Assembly: GCA_026000155.1 (NCBI GenBank)
Contig: BNYG01000003.1
Coordinates: 65,382 to 129,381 of the forward strand
Source: Bacteroidia bacterium
Lineage (GTDB): Bacteria > Bacteroidota > Bacteroidia > Bacteroidales > Azobacteroidaceae
DNA: 64,000 bases
Reading direction: 5' to 3'
Shown: positions 54,158 to 63,453 of the stretch, in pieces
Layout: each line of letters begins with the position of its first letter
Position numbering within the stretch: position 1 is the stretch's first letter
Notes under the pieces: model-generated
Database searches by the model: none
What the model was told of the DNA's origin: nothing
What the model saw: only the letters and a program-made list of their open reading frames with translations
Made by a program: the position numbers and the translations under genes

Positions 54158-54179
54158 CAAATTGTAAAACAAATATACT

Positions 54180-55421
54180 GTGAAAGCAATCACTCCATAC
54201 GAAATTATGGCTCCCGTGGGTTCTTACGAATCCTTGGCTGCGGCTATCCAAGGAGGCGCCGATTCGGTCTATTTCGGTATCGAAGGATTGAATATGCGTT
54301 CCCGCTCCGCAAATAATTTTACCATTGACGATTTGCACGAGATTGCCCGGATTTGCCGTAAATATAAAATCAAAAGTTATCTGACGGTTAATACAATCAT
54401 TTATGACGGCGATTTGACACAAATGCAGGCAATTATTGAGGCGGCAAAGGCAGCGCAACTTTCGGCGATTATTGCCGCCGACGTCGCTGCTATGACTTAT
54501 GCCCGAAGCATCGGAGTGGAAGTGCATCTTTCTGTTCAACTGAATATTACCAATGTCGAAGCGCTGCAATTTTACGCCCAATTTGCTGATGTGGTTGTCT
54601 TGGCGCGGGAACTGAATTTGGAACAAGTCAAGCACATTCACGAAGAAATCGAGCAACGGCAAATCAAGGGACCGTCCGGAAAATTGATTCGCATCGAAAT
54701 GTTTGCCCATGGCGCTTTGTGTATGGCGGTTTCGGGTAAATGTTATTTAAGTTTGCACGAAATGAATGCCTCGGCTAACCGCGGCGCTTGCAATCAGATT
54801 TGCCGGAGAGGTTATACGGTCAAAGATAAAGAATCGGATATTGAATTAGACATTGATAATCAATACATTATGTCGCCCAAAGACTTGAAAACCATTCATT
54901 TTATCAATAAAATGATGGATGCCGGAGTCCAGGTATTTAAAATTGAAGGTCGCGCGCGCGGACCTGAATATGTACGGATTGTCAGTGAATGCTACAAAGA
55001 AGCAGTCACTGCCGTTTGCGAGAACCAATTTACGGAAGAAAAAATAGCGGCTTGGGACGAACGGCTGAAAAGCGTTTTCAACCGCGGTTTTTGGAATGGT
55101 TATTATCTCGGACAACGCTTAGGCGAATGGAGCGATAAATACGGCAACAAAGCGACCGAAAAGAAATTGTATATCGGTAAAGTCATTAAATATTTTTCCA
55201 AATTGGGAGTGGCCGAATTTTTAATGGAAACCCAAAATTTGCAAGTAGGCGATAAAGTATTGATTACAGGACCAACCACCGGCGCACTGATTTTCAATGC
55301 TACAGACATTCGTGTCGATTTAAAAACAGTAGAAACAACGAAAAAAGGCGAACGCTTTTCGATGAAGGTTCCGGAGAAAGTACGCTCGTCGGATAAATTG
55401 TATAAAATGGCACGCGGATGA
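54180..55421 (+). CDS. peptidase U32 family protein (TrhP-like)
   Basis: This 413-residue protein begins (GTG start) with the U32 TIM-barrel start TPYEIMAPVGSYESLAAAIQ and GADSVYFGI. The family signature with cysteines is EMFAHGALCMAVSGKCYLS and NRGACNQICRR. Members such as TrhP act in tRNA U34 hydroxylation rather than proteolysis. The C-terminal beta domain ends at MARG, and those last codons and the stop lie inside a palindromic repeat. Loss of a few native terminal residues is likely. Confidence 0.92.
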   Translation: MKAITPYEIMAPVGSYESLAAAIQGGADSVYFGIEGLNMRSRSANNFTIDDLHEIARICRKYKIKSYLTVNTIIYDGDLTQMQAIIEAAKAAQLSAIIAADVAAMTYARSIGVEVHLSVQLNITNVEALQFYAQFADVVVLARELNLEQVKHIHEEIEQRQIKGPSGKLIRIEMFAHGALCMAVSGKCYLSLHEMNASANRGACNQICRRGYTVKDKESDIELDIDNQYIMSPKDLKTIHFINKMMDAGVQVFKIEGRARGPEYVRIVSECYKEAVTAVCENQFTEEKIAAWDERLKSVFNRGFWNGYYLGQRLGEWSDKYGNKATEKKLYIGKVIKYFSKLGVAEFLMETQNLQVGDKVLITGPTTGALIFNATDIRVDLKTVETTKKGERFSMKVPEKVRSSDKLYKMARG

Positions 55422-55496
55422 CACGGATCAGGCGGATAATCGCGGATATTATTTTATCTGCGTAAATCCGTATAATCCGCGTCATCCGCGTGCCAT
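55407..55496. repeat. palindromic repeat at the U32 gene stop
   Basis: Arms at 55407-55422 and 55481-55496 are exact complements (core GCACGCGGATGAC); inner parts are also partly complementary (GCGGAT/ATCCGC units). It forms the stop of the U32 gene and fills the gap to the thioesterase gene. This GCGGAT-type repeat is another dispersed family. Confidence 0.8.
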
Positions 55497-55508
55497 AAAA
55501 CGGGAAAT

Positions 55509-55916
55509 ATGAATAAAAAAGTTTTTGAAATAGAAATGAAAGTGCGCGACTATGAATGTGATGCACAAGGCATTGTCAATAATGCCAATTATTTGCATTA
55601 TTTCGAAACTACCCGGCACGAATTTATGCAAAGCCTGGGTATTTCATTCAAAGAATCGCATGTGTTAGGTGTTGACCCGGTCGTTACCCGCGCGGATTTG
55701 CATTACAAAACATCCTTGACCGGCAGCGACCTTTTTCTTTCTTCGTTAACAGTGGAAAGAAAAGGGGTTAAAATGATTTTCCACCAAGCCATTCATCGCA
55801 AAGAAGACAAAGCCTTGTGTTGCAAAGGACAAATCGAAGCCGTGATTTTAATGAATGGGAGTTTGTCGCGAGGCGATTATTACGATGAATTAATGAAAGA
55901 ATACTTAAATAATTGA
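55509..55916 (+). CDS. 4HBT-family acyl-CoA thioesterase (YbgC-like)
   Basis: This 135-residue hot-dog fold protein has the active-site Asp/His region VRDYECDAQGIVNNANYLHY and the core helix FETTRHEFMQSLGISF. It should hydrolyse an acyl-CoA; the chain length is not predictable. It lies between the U32 and dprA genes in the same direction. Confidence 0.9.
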   Translation: MNKKVFEIEMKVRDYECDAQGIVNNANYLHYFETTRHEFMQSLGISFKESHVLGVDPVVTRADLHYKTSLTGSDLFLSSLTVERKGVKMIFHQAIHRKEDKALCCKGQIEAVILMNGSLSRGDYYDELMKEYLNN

Positions 55917-55941
55917 CAATGAACAACTAACAGTTAATAAT

Positions 55942-57051
55942 ATGAATCAAGACCTGCTTTATCAAATCGGTATTACACTTGTGAAAGGGATCGGGAATAT
56001 TACCGCCAAACAAGTGATTGAAACCTTGGGAGATGTTTCCCTGTTATTCAAAGAAAAAGCGTTTCTGTTGGAACGCATTCCGGGCATTTCCCGGAAAATC
56101 ATTTCTGAAATCCATCATCCCGACGTATTAAAAAGGGCTGAAAAAGAAGTTTTATTTATTGAAAAGAATAAAATCATTCCGCTTTTTATCAAAAATGAAA
56201 ATTATCCGGAGCGACTGAAAGAGTGTGTTGATTCTCCTGTTCTGCTGTATTTCAGGGGAAATGCCGACTTGAACACGAAAAAAATTATCAGCATTGTCGG
56301 AACGCGGAATGCCAGCAATTATGGAAAAGAAGTGACGGAAAATTTGCTTCATGATATTTCTGCTTCCTATCCGGAAACGCTTATTGTCAGCGGACTGGCT
56401 TACGGAATCGACATTTGTTCCCACAAAGCAGCTTTGAAAAATAAACTTCCAACCGTAGGCGTGTTAGCCCATGGATTAGACCGGATTTATCCTCCCGTCC
56501 ACCGGAATATTGCTGTCGAAATGCTTGAAAACGGAGGTTTATTGACCGATTTTATGAGTGAAACCAACCCCGACCGGCAAAATTTTGTGAAAAGGAACCG
56601 CATTGTAGCCGGCATTTCCGATTGCACGATTGTCATTGAATCGGCAGAAAAAGGTGGGGCTTTGATTACGGCCAACATTGCCGATTCGTACAATAAAGAT
56701 GTTTTTGCCGTTCCCGGAAAAATAAGCGACCCGTATTCTGCGGGTTGCAACACGCTGATCAAATACAAAAAAGCAGCGTTAATTACTTGTGCCAAAGATA
56801 TTTTCAGAGAAATGTGCTGGAACGAGGAAAAAGAAACGAAAAAACCGGCGGTTCAACGGACGATTTTCGTGGAACTGACTCCGGATGAACAGACAGTAGT
56901 GGATATTCTTTCCAAAAAAGAAAGTCTGCAATTGAACACTTTGTGCATTGAATTAAATATGCCGGTCAGTAAATTAGCGCCGGTATTATTTGAATTAGAG
57001 ATGAAAGGGATTGTCCGGTGCATGCCGGGAGGAATTTATCGCTTGGTTTAG
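55942..57051 (+). CDS. dprA: DNA-processing protein DprA
   Basis: DprA loads RecA on incoming single-stranded DNA during natural transformation. The 369 residues have an N-terminal helix-hairpin-helix region (GIGNITAKQVIE, ERIPGISRKII), the central Rossmann-like DNA-binding domain with SIVGTRNASNYGKEVTENLL, IVSGLAYGIDICSHKAAL and NRIVAGISDCTIVIESAEKG, and a C-terminal winged helix (about 310-369). It appears intact. Confidence 0.96.
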   Translation: MNQDLLYQIGITLVKGIGNITAKQVIETLGDVSLLFKEKAFLLERIPGISRKIISEIHHPDVLKRAEKEVLFIEKNKIIPLFIKNENYPERLKECVDSPVLLYFRGNADLNTKKIISIVGTRNASNYGKEVTENLLHDISASYPETLIVSGLAYGIDICSHKAALKNKLPTVGVLAHGLDRIYPPVHRNIAVEMLENGGLLTDFMSETNPDRQNFVKRNRIVAGISDCTIVIESAEKGGALITANIADSYNKDVFAVPGKISDPYSAGCNTLIKYKKAALITCAKDIFREMCWNEEKETKKPAVQRTIFVELTPDEQTVVDILSKKESLQLNTLCIELNMPVSKLAPVLFELEMKGIVRCMPGGIYRLV

Positions 57052-57071
57052 AAAAAAATTCGTTACTTTTG
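57043..57071 (+). promoter_or_regulatory. probable hdrA promoter
   Basis: TTG at 57043-57045 and TACTTTTG at 57064-57071 (exact -7 box) are 18 bases apart, 31 bases before the hdrA ATG. Confidence 0.6.
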
Positions 57072-57101
57072 TATCTTATAAAATACTGTAATTAATACAT
57101 T

Positions 57102-59102
57102 ATGTCGAAAATAGGAGTATTTGTCTGCCATTGCGGGGAAAACATCGGCGCTACAGTGGATTGCGAAAGAGTAGCAAAAACGGCTTCGCAAATGGAAAGT
57201 GTTGCATTTGCTACCGATTATAAATACATGTGTTCCGAACCGGGGCAATCGAAAATAAAAGACGCTATCCGCGAAAAAGGACTGGACGGCGTGGTGGTGG
57301 CCGCTTGTTCGCCGCGCATGCACGAGCCGACTTTCCGCAAAGCGTGTTCCGAAGCGGGACTCAATCCGTATATGTGCGAAATGGCGAACATTCGCGAACA
57401 CTGTTCGTGGGTGCATGAAAAAGGTGAAGCAACCACGGAAAAAGCCATCGACCTCGTGCAGATGCTGATCGAAAAAGTCAAACGCAACAAACCGCTGAAT
57501 CCGATTAAAGTGCCCGTTACCAAAAAGGCTTTGGTCATTGGCGGCGGGATTGCCGGGATACAGGCCAGCCTCGATATTGCCAACGCCGGACAAAAAGTTA
57601 TTCTCGTCGAACGCGACCCGTCGATTGGCGGTCACATGTCGCAACTGTCGGAAACCTTTCCCACGCTCGACTGCTCGCAATGTATCCTTACGCCCCGGAT
57701 GGTCGATGTGGCGCAACATCCGAATATCACGCTTTATTCGTATGCCGAACTCGAAAAGCTGGGAGGTTTCATCGGAAATTTCACAGCCACCATTCGCTTG
57801 AAAGCCAAAAGCGTGGATTACAAACTGTGTACAGGTTGTGGAGCCTGCACCACCAAATGCCCAACCAAGAAAATCCCCAGCGAATTCAACGAAGGATTGG
57901 GATTGAGGACAGCTATCTACACGCCGTTCCCGCAAGCCGTTCCGAATAAGCCGGTTATCGACCGGGAAAACTGTCGCTATTACCTGACCGGCAAATGCAA
58001 AGTCTGCGAAAAAATATGTCCCACGGGCGCTATCCAATTCGACAAGGAAGACGAATTAATTACAGAAGAGGTAGGAGCTGTGGTATTAGCCACCGGTTTC
58101 AACGTTCTTAATACGGACTTTTTCCCAGAATACGGCTACGGAAAATATACCGATGTGATTACCGGATTGCAGTTCGAACGTTTAGCTTCGGCATCCGGCC
58201 CTACTTTGGGCGAAATACGCCGTCCTTCCGACGGAACGATTCCTAAAAAAATAGTGTTTATCGCCTGCGCCGGTTCACGCGACCCGGCGAAAGGTCTTCC
58301 CTATTGTTCCAAAATTTGTTGCATGTACACGGCAAAACATGCCATGCTGTATCAACACAAGGTTCATGACGGCGAATCGTACGTTTTTTACATGGATATT
58401 CGCGCCGGCGGCAAAAACTATGAAGAATTTGTGCGCCGCGCCATTGAAGAAGACGGCGCCAACTATGTCCGCGGACGTGTAGCGCGCATTTATGAAAAAG
58501 ACGGCAAACTGATAGTCAAAGGAGTAGATACGCTTCTGGATGCCAAGCCGGTTGAGATTGAAGCCGATATGGTGGTACTTGCTACGGCGGGCGTTTCCAA
58601 TGGCGGTGCGGAAGAATTGGCTCAAAAACTGCACGTTTCTTACGACCCCTATAAATTTTTTGCAGAAGCGCATCCCAAATTGAAGCCGGTAGAAACCAAT
58701 ACGGCAGGGATTTATCTTTGCGGAGCTTGCCAAGCGCCGAAAGACATTCCCGATACGGTAAGTACGGCGTCAGGCGCTGCAGCTAAGGTAATCGGCTTGT
58801 TCTCCAATGCCGAACTGACCCGCGAACCGACTATTGCCGTGGTGAATCGCATTGCAACGCATGATGTTTCGACCTGCGTTGGTTGTTTCCTCTGTGAAAC
58901 GGCTTGTCCTTATCAGGCTATCGAACACGAAGTGATAAAAAATCGCAACGGCGAAGTGATAAAAACAGTAGCGAGAGTGAACCCCGGTTTATGCCAGGGT
59001 TGCGGTACCTGCGTATCGTTTTGTCGTTCGAAATCCATTGATATTCAAGGGTTTTCTAATGAGCAGATGTTTGCTGAAGTGATGTCGATATTAGAGAATT
59101 AA
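57102..59102 (+). CDS. hdrA: HdrA-like flavin/iron-sulfur reductase
   Basis: This 666-residue protein matches the iron-sulfur flavoprotein subunit A of heterodisulfide reductase. The N-terminal cluster domain starts VFVCHCGENIG and includes AACSPRMHEPTFRKA; the FAD-binding motif VIGGGIAGIQASLDIA is at about 145; ferredoxin-type cluster motifs are CTGCGACTTKCP, CKVCEKICP, CVGCFLCETACP and CQGCGTCVSFC. HdrA proteins carry the bifurcating FAD in electron-bifurcating complexes. mvhD and an iron-sulfur gene follow further on, so a complex with them is likely; no hdrB or hdrC is present in the window. Confidence 0.93.
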   Translation: MSKIGVFVCHCGENIGATVDCERVAKTASQMESVAFATDYKYMCSEPGQSKIKDAIREKGLDGVVVAACSPRMHEPTFRKACSEAGLNPYMCEMANIREHCSWVHEKGEATTEKAIDLVQMLIEKVKRNKPLNPIKVPVTKKALVIGGGIAGIQASLDIANAGQKVILVERDPSIGGHMSQLSETFPTLDCSQCILTPRMVDVAQHPNITLYSYAELEKLGGFIGNFTATIRLKAKSVDYKLCTGCGACTTKCPTKKIPSEFNEGLGLRTAIYTPFPQAVPNKPVIDRENCRYYLTGKCKVCEKICPTGAIQFDKEDELITEEVGAVVLATGFNVLNTDFFPEYGYGKYTDVITGLQFERLASASGPTLGEIRRPSDGTIPKKIVFIACAGSRDPAKGLPYCSKICCMYTAKHAMLYQHKVHDGESYVFYMDIRAGGKNYEEFVRRAIEEDGANYVRGRVARIYEKDGKLIVKGVDTLLDAKPVEIEADMVVLATAGVSNGGAEELAQKLHVSYDPYKFFAEAHPKLKPVETNTAGIYLCGACQAPKDIPDTVSTASGAAAKVIGLFSNAELTREPTIAVVNRIATHDVSTCVGCFLCETACPYQAIEHEVIKNRNGEVIKTVARVNPGLCQGCGTCVSFCRSKSIDIQGFSNEQMFAEVMSILEN

Positions 59103-59140
59103 GACCGGCAAGCATAAAAAATTATCGAATCGAAAGGCAT

Positions 59141-59272
59141 TATAACTCGCCAAATCTATATAAAAAACAATACTTTTGGCGAAATATAATTTATTATAAG
59201 CTGCCAAATCTATATAAAAAACAATACTTTTGGCGAAATATAATGTATTGTAACTTGCCGAATCTATATTTT
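59141..59272. repeat. 2.4 tandem copies of a 54-bp unit
   Basis: Units start at 59141 and 59195 with a partial third at 59249. Each begins near GCCAAATCTATATAAA and contains TACTTTTGGCG, so each carries a TAnnTTTG-type box. The repeat leads straight into the promoter of the AAA ATPase gene. Confidence 0.85.
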
Positions 59273-59276
59273 TTAG

Positions 59277-59284
59277 TATATTTG
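59277..59284 (+). promoter_or_regulatory. -7 box of the AAA ATPase gene
   Basis: TATATTTG (exact) lies 24 bases before the ATG at 59309. A TTG at 59256 is 18 bases upstream and could be the -33 element. Confidence 0.55.
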
Positions 59285-59308
59285 CGGCAACTTATAAATA
59301 TTTTCATT

Positions 59309-60727
59309 ATGAAAATAATTGGAAGAAAAGAAGAACAAAAGTCTCTAACAGAATATATTGAATCAGGTTCTCCGGAATTTGTAGTCGTATATGGACGTAG
59401 ACGGGTTGGGAAAACATTCTTGATAAAAGAATTTTTCAACAATCGGTTTTCGTTTTACCTTACAGGTTTAGCGAATACCGGTACAAAAAAACAATTGCGC
59501 AATTTTAATACGTCTATGCAAAAATACGGAAAAATGCCTTATCCGGTGGCAAATACGTGGTTTGATGCTTTTGAGCAACTGATTCATTTATTGGAACACT
59601 CATCGAAGAAAGGTAAAAAAGTCGTTTTTTTTGACGAATTGCCTTGGTTAGATACAGCTCGTTCGGGATTTATCACTGCATTAGAGCATTTTTGGAACGG
59701 ATGGGCATCGTCCCGGCCGGATATCTTGCTGATTGTCTGTGGTTCTGCTACTTCGTGGATGATAAACAAATTGATTAAAAACCATGGCGGGTTGCACAAC
59801 AGAGTCACCCAACGAATGGTTATCGAACCGTTTACATTGAATGAATGCGAAGAATTTTACCACGAAAACAATATTGTGATGAACAGGTATCAAATGCTGG
59901 AAAGTTACATGATAGTAGGCGGGATTCCCTATTATTTGAGCCTGATGAAAAAAGGATTCAGCTTAGCGCAGAACATAGATGCCTTGTGTTTCGCCAAAAA
60001 AGGCGCATTGCAGGAGGAATTTTCAAGCCTTTATGCTTCGTTGTTCCGACATTCGGAAAATCACGTGAAAGTGGTGGAAGTGTTGGGCAAGAAAGCAAAA
60101 GGTTTGACACGGGAAGAAATTATCAAAGCAAGTAAGTTGCAAGGTGGTGGATTGACAAAAACGCTGGAAGAATTGGAACAATGTGGATTCATTCGTAAAT
60201 ACAATGCGTTCGACAAAAAAAACAAATACAGTTTGTACCAGTTAATTGATTTTTATACGTTGTTTTACTTGAATTATATCCGTCACCATAAACATGGAGA
60301 TGAACATTTTTGGACAAATTTTGTGGACAATGCCCAGCACCGCGCTTGGAGCGGTTATGCCTTTGAGCAGGTTTGTTTGATGCATATCAAGCAGATAAAA
60401 AGCAAGTTAGGTATTGCGGGAGTGCTTACTTACACTGCTTCCTGGAGAAGTCAAAAATCAGACCCGGGCGCACAGGTGGATTTACTGATAGAACGTAATG
60501 ATAATGTTATCAACCTTTGTGAGATGAAATACGCTCTAAAGGAATTTACAATAGATAAAAAATACGAAGAGAATCTCCGCAACAAAAAAGCGGCATTCAT
60601 TGAAGAGACAAAAACTCGGAAATCTATTCATTTGACAATGGTATCCACTTACGGCGTTAAGCGGAACGAATATTCGGGAATTATTCAGTCGGAAATCAAA
60701 ATGGATGATTTATTTAGAAAGGTATAA
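59309..60727 (+). CDS. AAA-family ATPase with DUF234 nuclease-like tail
   Basis: The ATG at 59309 gives 472 residues of the archaeal-type (DUF234) ATPase family. Residues about 22-35 are the P-loop YGRRRVGKTFLIKEF, the Walker B is VVFFDELPWLD, and sensor I is IVCGSAT. A winged helix follows (about 275-330), then a PD-(D/E)XK-like DUF234 region with GAQVDLLIER and NLCEMKYA. These ATPases are found on many mobile and defence loci; their role is unknown. It interrupts the redox operon together with the BRO gene. Confidence 0.88.
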   Translation: MKIIGRKEEQKSLTEYIESGSPEFVVVYGRRRVGKTFLIKEFFNNRFSFYLTGLANTGTKKQLRNFNTSMQKYGKMPYPVANTWFDAFEQLIHLLEHSSKKGKKVVFFDELPWLDTARSGFITALEHFWNGWASSRPDILLIVCGSATSWMINKLIKNHGGLHNRVTQRMVIEPFTLNECEEFYHENNIVMNRYQMLESYMIVGGIPYYLSLMKKGFSLAQNIDALCFAKKGALQEEFSSLYASLFRHSENHVKVVEVLGKKAKGLTREEIIKASKLQGGGLTKTLEELEQCGFIRKYNAFDKKNKYSLYQLIDFYTLFYLNYIRHHKHGDEHFWTNFVDNAQHRAWSGYAFEQVCLMHIKQIKSKLGIAGVLTYTASWRSQKSDPGAQVDLLIERNDNVINLCEMKYALKEFTIDKKYEENLRNKKAAFIEETKTRKSIHLTMVSTYGVKRNEYSGIIQSEIKMDDLFRKV

Positions 60728-60745
60728 AATTTATAACACAAAGTT

Positions 60746-60913
60746 ATGCGAAAATATTTAGTGAAATATCTATTGCAGTTTCAATCAAAAGAAAAAATAG
60801 AAATATTTATTTCCATAATAAGCTTGATTATTGGTTTATTCTTTTTTGATGTGGACAACATTATTCCAGTGGAAAACAGGCAAAGGAATTCCGATTTTAT
60901 TTCCCAAAATTAA
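60746..60913 (+). CDS. possible 55-residue membrane peptide
   Basis: A frame between the AAA ATPase and BRO genes reads MRKYLVKYLLQFQSKEKIEI and then a hydrophobic helix ISIISLIIGLFFFDV and a polar tail ending at 60911-60913. It could be a small membrane protein or a truncated gene. No similarity is recognised. Confidence 0.4.
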   Translation: MRKYLVKYLLQFQSKEKIEIFISIISLIIGLFFFDVDNIIPVENRQRNSDFISQN

Positions 60914-60950
60914 ACTATCAAAAATAATAACAAATTAAAAATACAAGATT

Positions 60951-61787
60951 ATGAAAGAGAGTATTAAAATTTTTGAAGCGAAAAAAGTTCGTACAATTTG
61001 GGACGAAGAAAATGAAGAGTGGTATTTTTCTATTGTGGACGTAGTAGAGATACTTACTGAAAGTGAGCGTCCCCGAAAATATTGGGACGATTTAAAACGA
61101 AAGTTGATTCAGGAAGGAAGTGAACTGTCCGCAAAAATCGGACAGTTGAAATTAATTGCTCCCGATGGCAAAATGCGTTTTACGGATGTTGCTAATACTC
61201 AGCAACTTTTCCGTCTTATTCAATCCATTCCTTCGCCTAAAGCAGAGCCTTTTAAGAATTGGATTGCCCAAGTCGCCAAAGAGCGTGTGGACCAATTGCA
61301 AGACCCGGAACTATCCATTGAGCAGGCTATGACAGATTATAAACGCCTGGGTTATTCCGATAATTGGATTAATCAACGCTTGAAAAGCATTGAAATCCGA
61401 AAGGAATTAACCGATGAATGGAAATCAAAAGGATTGCAGGAAGGCATTCAATTTGCAACATTGACCGATATCATTACAAAAACATGGTCGGATAAAACCA
61501 CCAAAGAATATAAACAATACAAGGGATTGAAAAAAGAAAATTTGCGGGACAATATGACTAATACTGAACTGGTATTGAATATGCTTGCCGAACTTTCCAC
61601 CAAAAATATCTCGGAATCGTTCAATCCCGAATCTTTTGACGAACACGCAAACATAGCACAACAAGGTGGCGAAATTGCAAAAAATGCCCGCTTGGAATTG
61701 GAAAGCAAGACGGGAAAGAAAGCAATTTCTTCACTAAATGCAAAAACGGGAATTTTGTCCAGTAAGAAAATAATATTAAAAAATTAA
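60951..61787 (+). CDS. BRO/Bro-N-family (phage antirepressor-like) protein
   Basis: This 278-residue protein has a Bro-N domain (about 10-115; IFEAKKVRTIWDEENEEWYF, SIVDVVEILTES, RPRKYWDDLKRKL, LFRLIQSIPSPKAEPFKNW) and a helical C-terminal part typical of phage antirepressor-like proteins in Bacteroidetes (LGYSDNWINQRLKSIEIRKE, LNMLAELSTKNISE). Its stop is four bases from the fprA start. It is probably a DNA-binding accessory gene from a phage or mobile element. Confidence 0.87.
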   Translation: MKESIKIFEAKKVRTIWDEENEEWYFSIVDVVEILTESERPRKYWDDLKRKLIQEGSELSAKIGQLKLIAPDGKMRFTDVANTQQLFRLIQSIPSPKAEPFKNWIAQVAKERVDQLQDPELSIEQAMTDYKRLGYSDNWINQRLKSIEIRKELTDEWKSKGLQEGIQFATLTDIITKTWSDKTTKEYKQYKGLKKENLRDNMTNTELVLNMLAELSTKNISESFNPESFDEHANIAQQGGEIAKNARLELESKTGKKAISSLNAKTGILSSKKIILKN

Positions 61788-61791
61788 GCAA

Positions 61792-62949
61792 ATGAAAACA
61801 AGAGAAATAGCAAAAGGTATTTATAGTGTGGGCGTTGCCGACTGGAATGTGCGTAATTTTCATGGTTATCTTACGCAAAAAGGGACGAGTTATAATGCTT
61901 ATCTCATTATTGATGAGAAAATCACACTTATTGACACGGTGAAAACTCATTTTTCGCAGGAATTAATCGACCGGATTTCGCAAATCATGTCCCTCGAAAA
62001 AATTGACTATGTAGTGTCGAACCATGTGGAAATGGATCACTCCGGCGCCATGCCCGAAGTGATGAAACGTTTGCCGAATGCCACGGTGCTGACCAGTCAA
62101 TCCGGTGAAAAAGAATACAAATTGCATTTCAATCCCGATTGGAAGTTTCAAGTGGTCAAAACAGGAGATAGTATTTCCTTGGGTAAAAGGACATTAAATT
62201 TTCTCATGACGCCGATGGTGCATTGGCCGGACAATATGGTCACTTATTGTCCCGAAGAGAAAATCCTGTTTTCCAACGATGCTTTCGGACAACATCTGGC
62301 AAGTTCCAACTATTTCGATGACGAACCTTTGGATGTAATCATGGAGGAAGCTAAAAAATATTATGCCAATATCATCATGCCTTACTCCTCTCAAGCCGTT
62401 GCCGCATTAGATGCCGTAAAAAAAATGGATATTCGGATGATTGCCCCTTCGCACGGTTTGATTTGGAAAAATAATATTCCTGCCATCATAGAATCTTACA
62501 CCAAATGGGCGCATTGCCAGGCAGATAAGAAAGTAGTGATTGTTTGGGATTCAATGTATGGCTCAACGGAGAAAATAGCTTATGCCGTTCGCAATGCTTT
62601 TGAAGCAAAGGGCTACCAATACAAGTTTTTCGACCTCAAATCCAATCATGTTTCCGATGTCATAACCGACTGTTTGGACGCGGAATATATTTGTGTCGGT
62701 TCGCCTACGCTGAATAAAAATATCATGCCGTCGGTCGCCGCGTTCCTCACCTATTTGCAAGGATTGGTTACAAAAACCAAGAAAGGCATTTTGTTCGGTT
62801 CGTATGGCTGGGCGCAACAAAATATGAAATTTATGGAACGCTATTTTGAGGAATCGGGCATTGAACTTATCGACAAGTACAATGTGAATTTCATTCCGGA
62901 TAAAAATGCGTTACAAGCGATAACCGAAAGCGTTATCAGTAAAATATAA
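61792..62949 (+). CDS. fprA: flavodiiron protein (FprA-type A flavoprotein)
   Basis: This 385-residue protein has the metallo-beta-lactamase-like diiron domain with ligands in VVSNHVEMDHSGAMPEVMK (HxExD-H), MVHWPDNMVTY and HGLIWKNN, and a C-terminal flavodoxin domain (about 250-385; VIVWDSMYGSTEKIAYAV, YICVGSPTLNKNIMPSVA). It reduces oxygen or nitric oxide with electrons from a partner. Next to mvhD and hdrA it may receive electrons through them. Part of this gene (62230-62303) appears inverted at the window end. Confidence 0.95.
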   Translation: MKTREIAKGIYSVGVADWNVRNFHGYLTQKGTSYNAYLIIDEKITLIDTVKTHFSQELIDRISQIMSLEKIDYVVSNHVEMDHSGAMPEVMKRLPNATVLTSQSGEKEYKLHFNPDWKFQVVKTGDSISLGKRTLNFLMTPMVHWPDNMVTYCPEEKILFSNDAFGQHLASSNYFDDEPLDVIMEEAKKYYANIIMPYSSQAVAALDAVKKMDIRMIAPSHGLIWKNNIPAIIESYTKWAHCQADKKVVIVWDSMYGSTEKIAYAVRNAFEAKGYQYKFFDLKSNHVSDVITDCLDAEYICVGSPTLNKNIMPSVAAFLTYLQGLVTKTKKGILFGSYGWAQQNMKFMERYFEESGIELIDKYNVNFIPDKNALQAITESVISKI

Positions 62950-62979
62950 GCTATGCTGAATAAAAAAGATTAAAATATC

Positions 62980-63453
62980 ATGACTAACGAATTTGAACCC
63001 AAAGTATTAGCTTTCGTCTGCAACTGGTGTACCTACACCGGAGCCGACTTGACAGGTACGAGCCGCATCAAATATGCCTCGAACGTAAAAATCATCCGTT
63101 TCCCATGTACAGGGCGCATTGATTTTATGCTGATACTCAAAGCATTTGCCAATGGCTCGGACGGTGTCATCGTGTCGGGTTGCCATCCCAACGACTGCCA
63201 TTACACTTCCGGCAATTTTCATGCGCGCCGCCGCTGGATATTGTTCCGCAGCCTGCTCGATTTTCTGGGAATAGACATCCGGCGCATCCGCTTCGCATGG
63301 GTATCGGCTGCCGAAGGCGCCCGGTGGGCGGAAGTGGTCAACGAAACCGTTGCCGGCTTGCGGGAATTGGGTCCTTATACCGACTATCAAAAAGCAGCTG
63401 ATTTCCTGGCTGAAAATGAATTAACGGAAGAAATGGAGGTTAATCATGCGTGA
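62980..63453 (+). CDS. mvhD: MvhD-like hydrogenase iron-sulfur subunit
   Basis: This 157-residue protein starts EPKVLAFVCNWCTYTGADLT, the family signature with cysteines for the [2Fe-2S] cluster, followed by IIRFPCTGRIDFMLILKAFA, VIVSGCHPNDCHY and FAWVSAAEGARWAEVVNETV. MvhD transfers electrons between a dehydrogenase or hydrogenase and HdrA. It overlaps the next gene by 8 bases. Confidence 0.95.
   Translation: MTNEFEPKVLAFVCNWCTYTGADLTGTSRIKYASNVKIIRFPCTGRIDFMLILKAFANGSDGVIVSGCHPNDCHYTSGNFHARRRWILFRSLLDFLGIDIRRIRFAWVSAAEGARWAEVVNETVAGLRELGPYTDYQKAADFLAENELTEEMEVNHA

Noticed and set aside
57063..58037. Long minus-strand frame (324 codons) opposite hdrA
   Set aside because: It is fully antisense to a strongly recognised gene and its translation looks like a shadow of cysteine/glycine codons, with no domain.
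59141..59272. Possible CRISPR array
   Set aside because: The 54-bp units are contiguous with no spacers and only 2.4 copies; no cas gene is near.
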